Counted from the first letter of the stretch, positions 1 through 10,205 are shown. The stretch is 62,751 bases of DNA from an uncultured Gilliamella sp. (GCA_946481345.1 CAMLMY010000011.1:1-62751), one strand, 5' to 3'. The notes: generated by a model from the letters alone, not told the origin. Made by a program: numbers and translations.

Positions 1-77
1 GAAATTTACTTTAATAAAAGATATGAATTATTCAAACCAATAAAGGTAAGATTCGGTTCTCTAATAAAAAGGCTAAG

Positions 78-454
78 ATGAAAACAGTGCATATCGTGCC
101 ACTAAGCCATCAAGCAATAGCAATCTTAAAACATATTCATGCAATTAATGGTGAACACGAGCTAGTATTTATTGGTGATCATAATCCATATAACCCAATG
201 AGTGAAAACACCATAAACAAAGCATTACGTATAATGGGCTATGGCTTGTAGTGCTTTAGTTGAATCTGGATTATGGTCTAAAGATGCTATAGAACGCCAA
301 ATGAGCCACCAAGTACACAATGATGTAAGAGACAACCTATATCCATAAAGCCTTACATCTTGATGCTCGTACTCAAATGGTTCAATGGTGGGTTGACTAC
401 CTAGATGCAATCCAAAAAGAGTTTGTCATGCCTTATAATTTTAGGACTGAATGA
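78..454 (+). pseudogene. P4-type integrase, 3' remnant
   Basis: Three reading-frame pieces together resemble the C-terminal catalytic part of a P4-family tyrosine recombinase. The first (78-251) contains HIVPLSHQA and PMSENTINKAL, which precede the active-site box in this family. It then stops. The second, in another frame from 241, reads MACSALVESGLWSKDAIERQ. The third, after a stop near 347, reads MVQWWVDYL. The HGFRA active-site block that should link the first two pieces is missing, so an internal deletion plus frameshifts have destroyed the gene. The N-terminal half is absent upstream of 78 inside the window. It probably belonged to the island that carries the genes at 664-5103. Confidence 0.8.
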
Positions 455-663
455 TTATACAATAATGCTAAATAATTCTAGTCTTTTTTACTAATCGATA
501 AATAGTAGTTAATTTTAACAGTTTCTTAGTTAACTGTTTTGTATTTCTATCCATGGCAATAATTAATAGTATTTTACTCTTTTAAAATATACATAATTTT
601 GATAACTTATTATAGGTATTAATAAAACCGTTAGTTTTCTATTTCTCATAATAAGGATACTTG
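455..663. other. intergenic leader of the island operon
   Basis: This AT-rich stretch lies between the integrase remnant and the nuclease gene. I see no coding sequence or strong promoter in it. A ribosome binding site AAGGA (653-657) sits six bases before the ATG at 664. Confidence 0.5.
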
Positions 664-1830
664 ATGATTAATATAAAAAAAACTGATGATGAAAAAAAAT
701 CCATAGGTTTTTTCTATCAAGATTATGTGGCATTAAAATACCTAATTTCTTTGAATGAAGGAGAAACATTAGGTATTGAAGTTTATGATGATATTCATCA
801 TGAAAGCATTTCCGGTAATAAAAAATTAATTCAAGTTAAGCATTCAATAAATGAAGGTACTCATTTAACCAATAAGGATATAGACCTTTGGAAAACTTTA
901 TTTAATTGGTCAAATATGTATGATTCAATTGGTGATAAAGATATAACCTTCTGTTTTTATACAAATAAACTGTTAACGAAAGAAACAGGTATTGTGAAAT
1001 TAATTTCTTCTAAAAATAAAAATATCGAAGAGATAAAAAAAGAAATAGAACTAATTGAATTACAGCACGAAAATAAAAATAGCCAACTATATAAATATAT
1101 TCATCATATCAACGCCCTAGATACTAAAAAACTAAAAAAAATTATCGATAATATTGAATTTATTCATGATAATGAGCAATTAATTCAAGAAATAAAAAAC
1201 TTATTAAAATATATGGCTGTTCCTGAAAATAGAATAGATGATGTATTTCATTCTATTTTAGGTTCTTTTACTAATTTTAAATACAACGAAATAAAGCAAA
1301 CAAATAAGGTAGAAATTTCTTATGAGCTTTTTAGGAATAAGTTAGGTTTTAATCGCACTATTCAATTATCTAGAAACTGCGGTATTAGTTTCAATAGATT
1401 TCACCAATTTGATTCAGCCTACCCTAGTAATATAGAAAACAATATTTCATATAATCAATTAAAGGATTTGCAATTGAGTATAAGAGATATTACTAAATGT
1501 TGTAATCAAATGGCGAAGACTGAAGCTTTTTTACAACAAATGATGGATGAAGGGGAATTAACTAGTGATGAATATCAACTTATACAGGATATTGGAGAGG
1601 GGGAATGGAGCACTCACCATTTAATGACTTACTTAGGAAATGATTTTTCGACTATTGATAACGAACACCTAGAACTTGCCTTAAAATTATATAAAAAACT
1701 GATGATAGAATGCAATATTAATATCGATAATACTCCATTACCAAAACCGATGATTGCAGGGACTTTGCTAAAACTATCTGATATTCCCCGAATTGGCTGG
1801 TTGCAAAATTGGGAGGATAAATATAAATGA
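664..1830 (+). CDS. ABC-3C effector: Cap4/DUF4297-like nuclease-domain protein
   Basis: A 388-residue protein. Its N-terminus has the layout of a restriction-like (PD-(D/E)XK, Cap4/DUF4297-type) nuclease. There is a GFFYQ motif at residues 15-19, acidic residues in IEVYDD (E39, D42, D43), and QVK (Q57-K59) at the end of a beta strand. The remaining ~300 residues are helical and would be the C-terminal domain that couples effectors to ABC-three-component systems. ATG 664 is chosen over TTG 661 because AAGGA is ideally spaced for it. The stop overlaps the next start (ATGA), which indicates translational coupling. Its job is probably to cleave DNA when triggered by the ATPase; that is inferred from family and neighbours. 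Confidence 0.72.
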   Translation: MINIKKTDDEKKSIGFFYQDYVALKYLISLNEGETLGIEVYDDIHHESISGNKKLIQVKHSINEGTHLTNKDIDLWKTLFNWSNMYDSIGDKDITFCFYTNKLLTKETGIVKLISSKNKNIEEIKKEIELIELQHENKNSQLYKYIHHINALDTKKLKKIIDNIEFIHDNEQLIQEIKNLLKYMAVPENRIDDVFHSILGSFTNFKYNEIKQTNKVEISYELFRNKLGFNRTIQLSRNCGISFNRFHQFDSAYPSNIENNISYNQLKDLQLSIRDITKCCNQMAKTEAFLQQMMDEGELTSDEYQLIQDIGEGEWSTHHLMTYLGNDFSTIDNEHLELALKLYKKLMIECNINIDNTPLPKPMIAGTLLKLSDIPRIGWLQNWEDKYK

Positions 1831-2273
1831 GTTTATATAATAATGAATTATTAGGCATTTTAGTCTTTCAAGAATTCATGTATATCAAAAAAGAAACTGA
1901 ATTATCTAGCTTAATGCTATTACTTCCAATAGTTTTTCATCAAAAAAGCCTCTCTTATCTATCTAATCAAAAGACAAAAGTCATATCTATTCAAAACTTG
2001 ATATTAACTAAGCCTGAAATATTAGTTTCATTAAATAAGAGATATTATAATTTCCTATCCAACTCTATAAATTGTTTATCATTATGTTTGGATAATGGTT
2101 TGTTTGAACTCAAGGATGGCAATGTTTTTTTTCTAAAAAGAATGTTTAATGAAAATGATTTACTTAATTTAGGAAAAAGAGCTTCAAAAATTCAAGCTTC
2201 TATGATGAATTTAGTCAGTTTATTATCGAGTGATTCCAGTCAACTTTATGAATTATGCGGAGTGGAACTTTAA
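1827..2273 (+). CDS. ABC-3C middle component
   Basis: A 148-residue, mostly helical protein with no catalytic motif that I recognise. It overlaps the nuclease gene by four bases and its stop directly abuts the ATPase start at 2274. A small gene locked between a nuclease-type effector and a DUF3732 ATPase is the diagnostic position of the middle component of ABC-three-component systems. These middle components are thought to bridge ATPase and effector. The sequence itself does not match anything I can name with confidence; the call rests on size, position and coupling. Confidence 0.65.
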   Translation: MSLYNNELLGILVFQEFMYIKKETELSSLMLLLPIVFHQKSLSYLSNQKTKVISIQNLILTKPEILVSLNKRYYNFLSNSINCLSLCLDNGLFELKDGNVFFLKRMFNENDLLNLGKRASKIQASMMNLVSLLSSDSSQLYELCGVEL

Positions 2274-4106
2274 ATGCAAATAACGAATATATTAATTTGG
2301 CAAACAGATAAAACTTTGCGTAATTTTGAATTAAAAGAAAATAAAGTAAATGTCATCACTGGCGATTCAGGAAAAGGGAAATCGTCTATTTTAGCTATCA
2401 TTGATTATTGTTTGCTTTCCAGCGATGCCGAAGGAATTTCTCGAACTAATGTTGATAACCATGTCGAATGGTATGGAATAAGATTTAAAATTAATAATAA
2501 TTATTATGTTATTTGTAGACAAGCATTACATAATAAAGATGACAAATTTGCATTTGTAGATCAAAAAGGTATGATTCCTAATTATCCGGAAAATAATATT
2601 AGAATAGAAAGATTAAAGAGTCAGCTTAATTATGAATTTGGCATTAATAGTTCTTTAGAAATCCCTTATGGCGGCTCAACTATTCAAACAGGCTCGAAAG
2701 TCTCTTATCGATATTTTTTACCAAACTGTCTTGTAGATCAATCAACGTTAATTGCTAAGAATCATTTATATTCAAATTGGACTAAAATAAAAACGCAAGA
2801 AATAATTGATCGAACTTTTGACATGGCATTAGGGTGTGAGAATGGCGCCTCTATGATCATAAGGACTAAAATTATAGAGTTAGAAAAAAAGTTAAATCAA
2901 TTAGAGAAAAGGCAGATTAGTAGTAAAGATTCATATTCAACGTATGAAGATGAAATAAATAATCTTTATGATTTAGGGTGCAAATATAAATTGTTGCTTA
3001 AAGATGAATTAATTAGCACACAGGAAAAACATGAGAAGCTTAAAGAAATATCTAGCATTAAGAAAATAGAAGATATTCCCATTTATAATGAAAAGCTTCA
3101 ATTAGAGGAAAAATTTTTTGAATTACGAAAACAACTAAAAGAGTTTGATGATTTTATTAATCATCACGAAACTTATAAAAAATTCTTAACTACAAAACAA
3201 GACTCATTAAAAATAGCTAAATATCTAGCTGAAAATCAAAAAGATATAATTTATACATCTCATATTTATGAAATTATAAATAATATTATTATTCAACATC
3301 AAAAAATTAAAGATGTAATTAAAGAGAAAAGCACCAGTACTTTAATAGCAATGACGTTAAAAAGAAAAGATGAAATAGAATCTCAAATTGCAACCTTGAC
3401 CGAGCAATTAGGTAAATTAGCTACAACAGAGAAAATTTCATCTAATGATATTTATCGATTTTTAGGCAAAGTAGAAACTCACCTAGATAAAATCGTAGCA
3501 GAATCAAAAACAGATTATACTAAAAATATTGAAGAGATAAATAATTCACTTACTGGTTTAAAAAATCAACTTACTGATAATAAAGAACTAAAAGAATTTA
3601 CTTTAAATCTATTAAATCTAAAACTAAAAGATATCTTCTCTCGAATGCCGTTAAAAGGTTTTGAAACGGCTTTCCCCAATTTTAAAAAGTCAGATAAAAC
3701 AATCTCTTTAATAAATAATGAAAAACCAGAAAAAATGGCTAATATTGGTAGCGCTTCTAATTATATGTATCTTCATGTAGCCTACTTTCTATCCTTACAT
3801 GCGATAGCAAGAGAAAGAAAAATTCCATGGATGCCTCGATTTTTAGTTCTTGATCAACCAAGTACTCCATACTTTAGCAAAAATGGTGAGAAAAGCTCCG
3901 ATGATATAGCAAGTCTTGATTGCGTTTTATTAGAATTGAATAATTTTATAGATAAAATGCAAGAATATGGAGGTTTTCAAATATTGCTATTAGAACATAT
4001 AAGTGAAAGTGATTGGGTTGAAAGTAGCTTAAATAATTTCACTTTAGTTGATAAAGAGTTACGCGGTGATTATGGCTTAATTTATTTTTCTAAGAATAGC
4101 AATTAG
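2274..4106 (+). CDS. DUF3732-type ABC ATPase of an ABC-3C system
   Basis: A 610-residue SMC/Rad50-like ABC ATPase. The Walker A is GDSGKGKS at residues 30-37. A long coiled-coil-rich centre spans roughly residues 195-440. A degenerate signature region GSASNYMYLHVAY is followed by Walker B LVLDQPSTPYF near residue 525. The DQPS form of Walker B, with Gln where ABC proteins usually have Glu, is typical of the DUF3732 family. There are no membrane segments, so this is not a transporter. It is the third gene of a tightly coupled operon with the nuclease and middle component. It is predicted to sense a cue, perhaps foreign DNA, and to license the effector. Confidence 0.82.
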   Translation: MQITNILIWQTDKTLRNFELKENKVNVITGDSGKGKSSILAIIDYCLLSSDAEGISRTNVDNHVEWYGIRFKINNNYYVICRQALHNKDDKFAFVDQKGMIPNYPENNIRIERLKSQLNYEFGINSSLEIPYGGSTIQTGSKVSYRYFLPNCLVDQSTLIAKNHLYSNWTKIKTQEIIDRTFDMALGCENGASMIIRTKIIELEKKLNQLEKRQISSKDSYSTYEDEINNLYDLGCKYKLLLKDELISTQEKHEKLKEISSIKKIEDIPIYNEKLQLEEKFFELRKQLKEFDDFINHHETYKKFLTTKQDSLKIAKYLAENQKDIIYTSHIYEIINNIIIQHQKIKDVIKEKSTSTLIAMTLKRKDEIESQIATLTEQLGKLATTEKISSNDIYRFLGKVETHLDKIVAESKTDYTKNIEEINNSLTGLKNQLTDNKELKEFTLNLLNLKLKDIFSRMPLKGFETAFPNFKKSDKTISLINNEKPEKMANIGSASNYMYLHVAYFLSLHAIARERKIPWMPRFLVLDQPSTPYFSKNGEKSSDDIASLDCVLLELNNFIDKMQEYGGFQILLLEHISESDWVESSLNNFTLVDKELRGDYGLIYFSKNSN

Positions 4107-4155
4107 TTTATTGATTAGAGATAAATTTAACTTACAATTTTTATACTAGGAAAAA

Positions 4156-5103
4156 ATGTCAAACTTATATAAATTTTTAAGTAATGAAATTGTGGATAAA
4201 CTTGTTATTGATGATAATTATATTGGTATAAAATTATCCTCTTTAGAAGATTATAATGACCCATTTGAGTATTTTCTTACTATTGACTTTAAGCAGAATT
4301 CAGAAATGATAGCATTTTATTTGGAAATGCTTGAAATGAACATGAAAAACTTAGTGTCATGTTTTTCAAAATCACCAACTATAACTCCTCTTTGGGCTCA
4401 CTATGCGGCTAATTCAAAAGGTTTTTGCCTAGAATTGGATGAGAATAAGCTAGAAGATGAATTAAATGATCAAAAAAATAATTTTCGAATAGATGATATA
4501 TTTTATTCTAATGAATATGATGATAATTTAAAAGAAATCTTAGAAAGAGCTTTTTTTATTTGTAAACCGCGATATACCTATTTTCTTCAATCGTCCTTAA
4601 TAAAAACAGCTTATTTCAGAAAACAGTTAGTATGGAATTATGAGCAAGAAAGAAGATTGATCATTTCACCAGATACAACATCAATAATTAATCTAAATGA
4701 CATTCAAATACTCCCAATACGAACTACAAATTTAAAATCAATTATTGTAGGGAAAAAAATGGCGCCTGAGTTGAAAACAAAACTTAAAAAACTGTCAACA
4801 AAATTAGGATGTAACTTTTTTGAAACAAGGTTCGCAAGAAGTACTTTAAATACTTTTTTTATTAATGATAATAAAACTTATATTTTTAAAGATGGTTCAA
4901 TTGTAGAAGCAACAGAACACTGTAAAGTCTGTCATGAACCTTTTGTTTTAGGAAAAACAAAAAAATGTTCATGGTGTAATATCACCGTACACGACAAAGA
5001 ACATGCAAGATCTATTAATCCTTATGCAATTTTCAATAGTATTGGAATACTTGATGAATATATATCAGAAATGGATAAAATTACATTTGGAAGTAAAAAA
5101 TAA
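4156..5103 (+). CDS. DUF2971 family protein with C-terminal Cys/His cluster
   Basis: A 315-residue protein starting 49 bases after the ATPase, with AGGAAAAA before ATG 4156. The segment CFSKSPTITPLWAHYAANSK and the following GFCLELDE form the characteristic core of DUF2971 proteins, which often sit in defence islands. After about residue 250 comes an added domain with CKVC, CSWC and a following His, a pattern suggesting a zinc ribbon. The function of DUF2971 is not established to my knowledge. Same strand, short spacing and matching AT-rich composition suggest that it belongs with the ABC-3C operon. An independent defence or toxin gene is the alternative. Confidence 0.65.
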   Translation: MSNLYKFLSNEIVDKLVIDDNYIGIKLSSLEDYNDPFEYFLTIDFKQNSEMIAFYLEMLEMNMKNLVSCFSKSPTITPLWAHYAANSKGFCLELDENKLEDELNDQKNNFRIDDIFYSNEYDDNLKEILERAFFICKPRYTYFLQSSLIKTAYFRKQLVWNYEQERRLIISPDTTSIINLNDIQILPIRTTNLKSIIVGKKMAPELKTKLKKLSTKLGCNFFETRFARSTLNTFFINDNKTYIFKDGSIVEATEHCKVCHEPFVLGKTKKCSWCNITVHDKEHARSINPYAIFNSIGILDEYISEMDKITFGSKK

Positions 5104-5407
5104 ACTAGCTAGTAATAGCTCTAATAGTTATTACTTTTTAATACAACATAGTACTAACCAGATAGGATCAAAAAGAATATATTCAAAGTAGTAATATTTG
5201 ATAGTCGATTTTATTTTTTTGTATATTATTCAATTAATTAACCAGTAATAGCATCTCCTGTAGGGAACGCCATTTTGAGACAATATCACAACAATCAATC
5301 ATGATAAACCCTTATAAAAACAAGAGTTAAATTAACCCACCAAGACTGTTATTGATATAAAACGATTAACAACAAATATACAACTACATTTTTTTTATGG
5401 TATTTTT
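5104..5407. other. island intergenic region
   Basis: This stretch is very AT-rich and no gene is recognisable. It includes the region before the second integrase remnant, where an attachment site would be expected. I cannot identify a duplicated core. Confidence 0.4.
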
Positions 5408-5680
5408 TTGGATAAAGATAAAATTACCGTAACCATATTAACGATAAAACCTATTGGCTCGTCTAAAGCCAATGACAAACCATATAAATTACTAGATTTT
5501 AAAAGCCTATATTTATACATTACTTCATGGAAACGACACTATTCCACTTATATCAACACATTGATTAAACTTACTTTTAGCTTTATGTTTCTAAGTTTTA
5601 TTCCCATTGGTTCAAAATTACCAGATATCAAATTCACAACTAGCTTATTTTGGTTTAATAAAGTCAAGAACCTACTTTGA
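5408..5680 (+). pseudogene. integrase N-terminal remnant (DUF4102-like)
   Basis: A 90-codon open frame. The beginning of its product contains KPYKLLDFKSLYLYIT, which resembles the KPYKLxDxxGLYLxV block at the start of the N-terminal (DUF4102) domain of P4-type integrases. After about 45 residues the similarity is lost and the frame runs into unrelated hydrophobic sequence, then stops. There is no ATG in frame; an ATG at 5397 is out of frame by a run of T. The piece looks like the decayed 5' end of a second integrase in the same orientation as the remnant at 78-454. Confidence 0.5.
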
Positions 5681-5912
5681 ATAGATAATTCTTTAACGAT
5701 GTTCATAAAATACATCTATTATTCATTAAAGTTATTAGAAATTATGGTTTCAAAATTACTATTTAGCATAAATGTTTAATTTATAAATATTATTTATGAC
5801 ACATGGAATTAACTTTGTTTGGATATTTGGAAATTTAACGTGGCAATATTGGTAGATTTTTAATTTTTTTGTTCAATAATTCTACCAATATAATATTTAG
5901 CAATAACATAAG
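5681..5912. other. island right border
   Basis: AT-rich sequence with no recognisable gene lies between the integrase remnant and the 3' end of rep. The chromosomal backbone appears to resume at rep. No tRNA gene or direct repeat marking the junction could be seen. Confidence 0.4.
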
Positions 5913-7928
5913 TTATTTGGCATTAGCTATTTGAGCCTTTAGCATAGCTAGCCGACTTTGACCTTGTTGCATTTTCTTTTCTGGTGATAGTTGGTTTGGT
6001 ACATCTTGCCAATCTAAATCATCTTGAGGTAATTCTAATAAGAATCGACTTGGTTCGACATATACTGTTTCACCAAACTGTTTACGTTGACGACTAAATG
6101 AGAAAGTAAGTTCACGCTGTGCTCTTGTGATACCTACATATGCAAGACGACGCTCTTCTTCAATATTATCTTCATCGATACTGGTCTGATGAGGTAATAG
6201 CCCTTCTGACATGCCAATCAGATAAACATAAGGAAATTCCAAACCTTTTGAAGCATGTAATGTCATAAGCTGAACTTGATCGAGATCTTCTTCGTTTTCA
6301 TTACGCTCTAACATATCACGAAGAGTAAATCTTGCTACAGCTTGTTCTAAGGTCATACTTTCATCAATATCATCGCCTTGTAACATGTCATTTAACCAAC
6401 TAATTAGCTGTTCAACGTTACGCATTCGCATCTGACCAGCTGTTGGTGATGCTGACGTTTCATAGATCCAACTTTCGTAATGAATACCATGTAATAGTTC
6501 ATGAATAGCATCCATTGGTTCAGTGTGTGATTTTTCAATTAATGAATCAAACCAATGAATGAAAGTATGCAACGTTTCCATACGTTTGCTTGAAAGTAGT
6601 TCCGTTAGGCCCATATCATGGCTTGCTTGATATAAGCTCACTCCACGATGATTTGCCCACTCACCCAGTTTTTGAATGGTTACTGGACCGATTTCCCGCT
6701 TTGGAGTATTGATAATACGGATAAAGGCATTATCGTCATCAGGATTAGTCAATAAACGCAAATATGCCATAAGATCTTTAATTTCAATACGCGCAAAAAA
6801 TGAAGTCCCCCCTGATATTCGATATGGGATGCGGTATTGCATGAGCATTTTCTCAATTAAGCGTGATTGATGATTGCCTCGATATAATATGGCATATTGA
6901 CCATATTGACTATTGTTAGCAAAACGATGTCCAATTAAGTCGTTTACCACTTTTTCAGCTTCAGAATCTTCGTTATCTGCGGATATAATTCTTAATGTTT
7001 CACCATAACCCAGTTCTGAAAAGAGTTTCTTTTCAAAAATGTGTGGATTATTTTCGATTAAAATATTAGCAACTTTTAATATACGACCAGATGATCGGTA
7101 ATTTTGTTCAAGTTTGATGACTTCTAAATTAGGAAAATCTTGATTAAGTAATACTAAATTTTGTGGGCGGGCTCCACGCCAAGAGTAGATAGATTGATCA
7201 TCATCTCCAACTACCGTAAATTTAGCTCTATCGCCAACCAGTAATTTAATAAATTCATATTGGCTAGTGTTAGTATCTTGGTATTCGTCTACCAACAAAT
7301 AACGGATTCGATTTTGCCATTTTTCGCGGACTTCTTCATTATTTTTTAACAACAATGTTGGCAATAAAATGAGATCATCAAAATCTAAAATGCTACACGC
7401 TTTCAACTGTTTTTCGTATAGTTGGTAGCAATGCGCAAAAAGCTTTTCTTTATTGGTTTGTGCGCGAGCCATAGCTAAGGTTGAATCAACAATATCATTT
7501 TTCCAGTTTGATATCATAGCGCGAAGTTGATTAATTAGATCTTTATCCCCTTCCAGCCATTGCTGGGTTAATTCTTTTAGTAATGCTGTTTGATCATGGT
7601 CATCAAATAATGAAAAATTGGATTTGATCCCCAAATGTTTATATTCTTTCCTAACAATATCAAGTCCCAAAGTATGGAACGTTGAAATTTTAAGTCCCCT
7701 AGCCTCTTGTTTAGTAATTGAATGAGCTATCCGTTCTTTCATTTCACGTGCAGCTTTATTGGTAAAAGTAACTGCAACAATATGTCTTGGCAAATATTCT
7801 TTAACCCGAATTAAATAGGCAATTTTATTAATAATAACCCGAGTTTTGCCAGAGCCAGCACCCGCTAAAACAAGGCATGGACCTGAGACATATTCGACGG
7901 CTTGTTGTTGACTTGAATTTAAACGCAC
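5913..7928 (-). CDS. rep: ATP-dependent DNA helicase Rep
   Basis: 671 residues, nearly the length of E. coli Rep (673). This is a superfamily 1 3'-5' helicase that clears proteins ahead of replication forks and aids restart. Visible motifs are Q-motif LNSSQQQAV at the N-terminus, Walker A AGAGSGKT (about 22-29), motif Ia [10 protein letters not shown], Walker B VDEYQDTN, motif [22 protein letters not shown] (motif IV), [10 protein letters not shown] (motif V) and [10 protein letters not shown] (motif VI). The short C-terminal tail favours Rep over UvrD or PcrA. The gene stands alone and converges on the island at its 3' end. Confidence 0.93.
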   Translation of the reverse strand: MRLNSSQQQAVEYVSGPCLVLAGAGSGKTRVIINKIAYLIRVKEYLPRHIVAVTFTNKAAREMKERIAHSITKQEARGLKISTFHTLGLDIVRKEYKHLGIKSNFSLFDDHDQTALLKELTQQWLEGDKDLINQLRAMISNWKNDIVDSTLAMARAQTNKEKLFAHCYQLYEKQLKACSILDFDDLILLPTLLLKNNEEVREKWQNRIRYLLVDEYQDTNTSQYEFIKLLVGDRAKFTVVGDDDQSIYSWRGARPQNLVLLNQDFPNLEVIKLEQNYRSSGRILKVANILIENNPHIFEKKLFSELGYGETLRIISADNEDSEAEKVVNDLIGHRFANNSQYGQYAILYRGNHQSRLIEKMLMQYRIPYRISGGTSFFARIEIKDLMAYLRLLTNPDDDNAFIRIINTPKREIGPVTIQKLGEWANHRGVSLYQASHDMGLTELLSSKRMETLHTFIHWFDSLIEKSHTEPMDAIHELLHGIHYESWIYETSASPTAGQMRMRNVEQLISWLNDMLQGDDIDESMTLEQAVARFTLRDMLERNENEEDLDQVQLMTLHASKGLEFPYVYLIGMSEGLLPHQTSIDEDNIEEERRLAYVGITRAQRELTFSFSRQRKQFGETVYVEPSRFLLELPQDDLDWQDVPNQLSPEKKMQQGQSRLAMLKAQIANAK

Positions 7929-8012
7929 AGAGTATAAACCATTAAGAAAATTGGCGGCTAGTATATAACGATATGCTAGCCACGTGCAATTGTAACAAAT
8001 TTGAAATAAATT

Positions 8013-8981
8013 TTATTGAATAAAGGCTAAAGCTTGTTCTACAACCTCAATGCCTGCACCTTTTTTATGAGCATTTTCGCTAAGATATCGACGCCACTGC
8101 CTTGCTCCTTTACAACCGTTAAAAATTCCCAGTGTATGGCGCATGATATGGTTTAGCTGTGCACCTTGGGTTAATTGTTGTTCAATATAAGGATAGAGTG
8201 CGCGGATAGCTGCTTTAGGTTTGATGATTGGTGAATCTGATCCAAAAATCTGTGAATCAATATGGGTTAGCAATAATGGATTTTGATATGCTTCTCGACC
8301 AACCATTACACCATCTACATGACACAGATGTTGTTTGATGTCGTCTATTGTTTTTATACCACCATTAATGGCAATAGTTAAATCTGGGTAATCTTGCTTA
8401 AGCTGATAAACACGCTCATAATTAAGTGGAGGTACTTCACGATTTTCTTTAGGACTTAAACCAGATAACCAAGCTTTGCGAGCATGAACAATGAAAGTAT
8501 TAGTATAAGGCATTACTTTATCGATAAATCCACGCAAAAAATCATAACTATCGAAATCATCAATTCCAATTCGTGTTTTGACTGTGACGGGTATATCAAC
8601 CTGATCTTGCATCTGCTCAATGCAATCTGCGACTAAATCAGCTTTCCCCATTAAACAAGCACCAAACATACCATTTTGTACACGATCGGATGGACAGCCT
8701 ACATTTAAATTAATTTCGTTATATCCACGTTGTTGAGCCAACTTTGCACATTGTGCAAGTGCTTTAGGATCACTACCCCCTAATTGTAAACTAATTGGCT
8801 GTTCTTCTTGGTTGAAAGCTAAATAATCACCTTTGCCAAATAGTATTGCACCAGTTGTTACCATTTCGGTATACAAAAGCGTTTTTTTGGTTAGAATTCG
8901 ATGAAAATAACGACAATGTTTATCAGTTAGATCCAGCATTGGCGCAACAGAGAAATGATTTAAATCAATTTTTTTTTGCAA
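8013..8981 (-). CDS. dusA: tRNA-dihydrouridine(20/20a) synthase DusA
   Basis: A 322-residue FMN-dependent TIM-barrel enzyme that reduces uridine in the tRNA D-loop. [16 protein letters not shown] at the N-terminus binds FMN. The block [20 protein letters not shown] carries the catalytic Cys. [17 protein letters not shown] and INGGI are phosphate and FMN binding loops specific to DusA. The start is TTG at 8981, five bases after GAGG on the minus strand; there is no alternative ATG before the conserved domain. Slightly shorter at the N-terminus than the E. coli protein. Confidence 0.92.
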   Translation of the reverse strand: MQKKIDLNHFSVAPMLDLTDKHCRYFHRILTKKTLLYTEMVTTGAILFGKGDYLAFNQEEQPISLQLGGSDPKALAQCAKLAQQRGYNEINLNVGCPSDRVQNGMFGACLMGKADLVADCIEQMQDQVDIPVTVKTRIGIDDFDSYDFLRGFIDKVMPYTNTFIVHARKAWLSGLSPKENREVPPLNYERVYQLKQDYPDLTIAINGGIKTIDDIKQHLCHVDGVMVGREAYQNPLLLTHIDSQIFGSDSPIIKPKAAIRALYPYIEQQLTQGAQLNHIMRHTLGIFNGCKGARQWRRYLSENAHKKGAGIEVVEQALAFIQ

Positions 8982-9063
8982 ACTTACCTCGACATTATAA
9001 GAAAAAGTGTTATTCTATCCGTCTTTTTTTTAAAACAAAGATTCATAGTATAAGGGAATTAAC

Positions 9064-9441
9064 ATGGATATCAATGAAACAAACATTATTTCAATTAACT
9101 CTACGGAATTATTAAGAAAACAAATGCGATTTATTGCGATTATGCAACAAATTTTTGGAGTCATAGCTGTTATAGGTGGTGCGATTAGTTGTTTAGGTAT
9201 TATCACCGCAATTATCGGTGTTCCCGTTATTTTGGGGGGGATAAAACTGTTTAAATCAGGAAATTCATTTAGTCTGGCTGCGAATCTGCAAAAAGCGGAT
9301 GACTTTGTTGAAGCCATCACCAATTTACATGGTTATTGGAAATTTCAATTAATCACTTTCATTTGTTCAATTATATTTTTTATTCTATATATTATAATTT
9401 TAATTGTATTTGTAGCTTCTTTCGCTCAACACTATCATTAA
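9064..9441 (+). CDS. DUF5362-like small membrane protein
   Basis: A 125-residue protein with a hydrophobic hairpin at about residues 22-60, rich in Gly and Ile and including GVPVILGGIKLFKSG. A second long hydrophobic segment lies near the C-terminus (about 95-120). The layout resembles DUF5362 inner-membrane proteins. AAGGGA precedes ATG 9064. It is transcribed away from dusA and ends at the terminator at 9501. No function is known to me. Confidence 0.6.
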   Translation: MDINETNIISINSTELLRKQMRFIAIMQQIFGVIAVIGGAISCLGIITAIIGVPVILGGIKLFKSGNSFSLAANLQKADDFVEAITNLHGYWKFQLITFICSIIFFILYIIILIVFVASFAQHYH

Positions 9442-9500
9442 GTTCAGATTGTCCGCACTATAATTTATCTTTCTATGTTTTACTGAACTCAATAAAAAAG

Positions 9501-9531
9501 AAAAACCTCGCAACATTACGAGGTTTTTTAT
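9501..9531. terminator. bidirectional Rho-independent terminator
   Basis: Ten-base inverted repeat AAAAACCTCG / CGAGGTTTTT (9501-9510 with 9519-9528) with an eight-base loop. T runs leave it on both strands, serving the membrane-protein gene and the convergent bamE. Confidence 0.9.
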
Positions 9532-9580
9532 TTTACTGAAAAGATGGACGAAATTGCGACTAAAATAAAGTGTTAGATGA

Positions 9581-9994
9581 TTATTGATTAGTCTCATCAT
9601 CCGATTGTACGTTAATAGGATCTGATATTTCTTGTTTATTCATTTCTTCTAAAGATTTTGAATTTTCCAATGCTGAAACTTTAATATCTGTCACTCTACC
9701 CATTTTATCAAAATAAATGGAATACGTTCTTTGACTAATGCTTTCATGTTGTGGTTGTTGACGAAAAACATAATACCAAACGTTATCACCAAAAATAGAA
9801 GTTAACATCGGTGCACCCATGATAAAGACAACTTGATCTTTTGTTTGACCAACTTTTAATAAATCAATTGCTTCTGGTGTCACATAATTACCTTGATTGA
9901 TGTCAGGTCGATACACCCAATTATCAACGACTGAACAACCAGTTAATAAAATACTAGTTAAAATTACAAGCGAGGTAAATTTACGAAACGGCAT
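9581..9994 (-). CDS. bamE: outer membrane assembly lipoprotein BamE
   Basis: A 137-residue SmpA/OmlA-family lipoprotein, the small accessory subunit of the BAM complex that inserts beta-barrel proteins. There is a signal peptide with lipobox LLTGC (Cys20). The core PDINQGNYVTPEAIDLLKVG continues to the conserved GAPMLTSIFGDNVWYYVF segment. The acidic tail after about residue 115 is longer than in E. coli BamE (113 residues). A single gene, convergent with the DUF5362-like gene. Confidence 0.93.
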   Translation of the reverse strand: MPFRKFTSLVILTSILLTGCSVVDNWVYRPDINQGNYVTPEAIDLLKVGQTKDQVVFIMGAPMLTSIFGDNVWYYVFRQQPQHESISQRTYSIYFDKMGRVTDIKVSALENSKSLEEMNKQEISDPINVQSDDETNQ

Positions 9995-10205
9995 CTACAC
10001 TTAACCTATTTTGAGAATATAATGGCGCCTATTATCGCTGATATTTTAGCTGAGTGCTAGCCAAATTAATAAATTCTTTCCCAATTGTGTAATAAAACAG
10101 TAATAACGCATTGATAATGTAAATTACTGCTTGACATTTATTTGCTTATCTACAAACTAATTAACTTATTTATAAATTCTATCCATTAACCATTAAAGGT
10201 AAAAA

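Noticed and set aside
5003-5191. Open frame overlapping the end of the DUF2971 gene
   Set aside because: It is a shadow frame with no ribosome binding site and no domain-like content.
5263-5272. GGGAACGCCA, looking like a tRNA 3' end and thus an island attachment core
   Set aside because: No T-arm sequence precedes it, the implied 5' acceptor strand would begin with C, and I found no second copy in the window.
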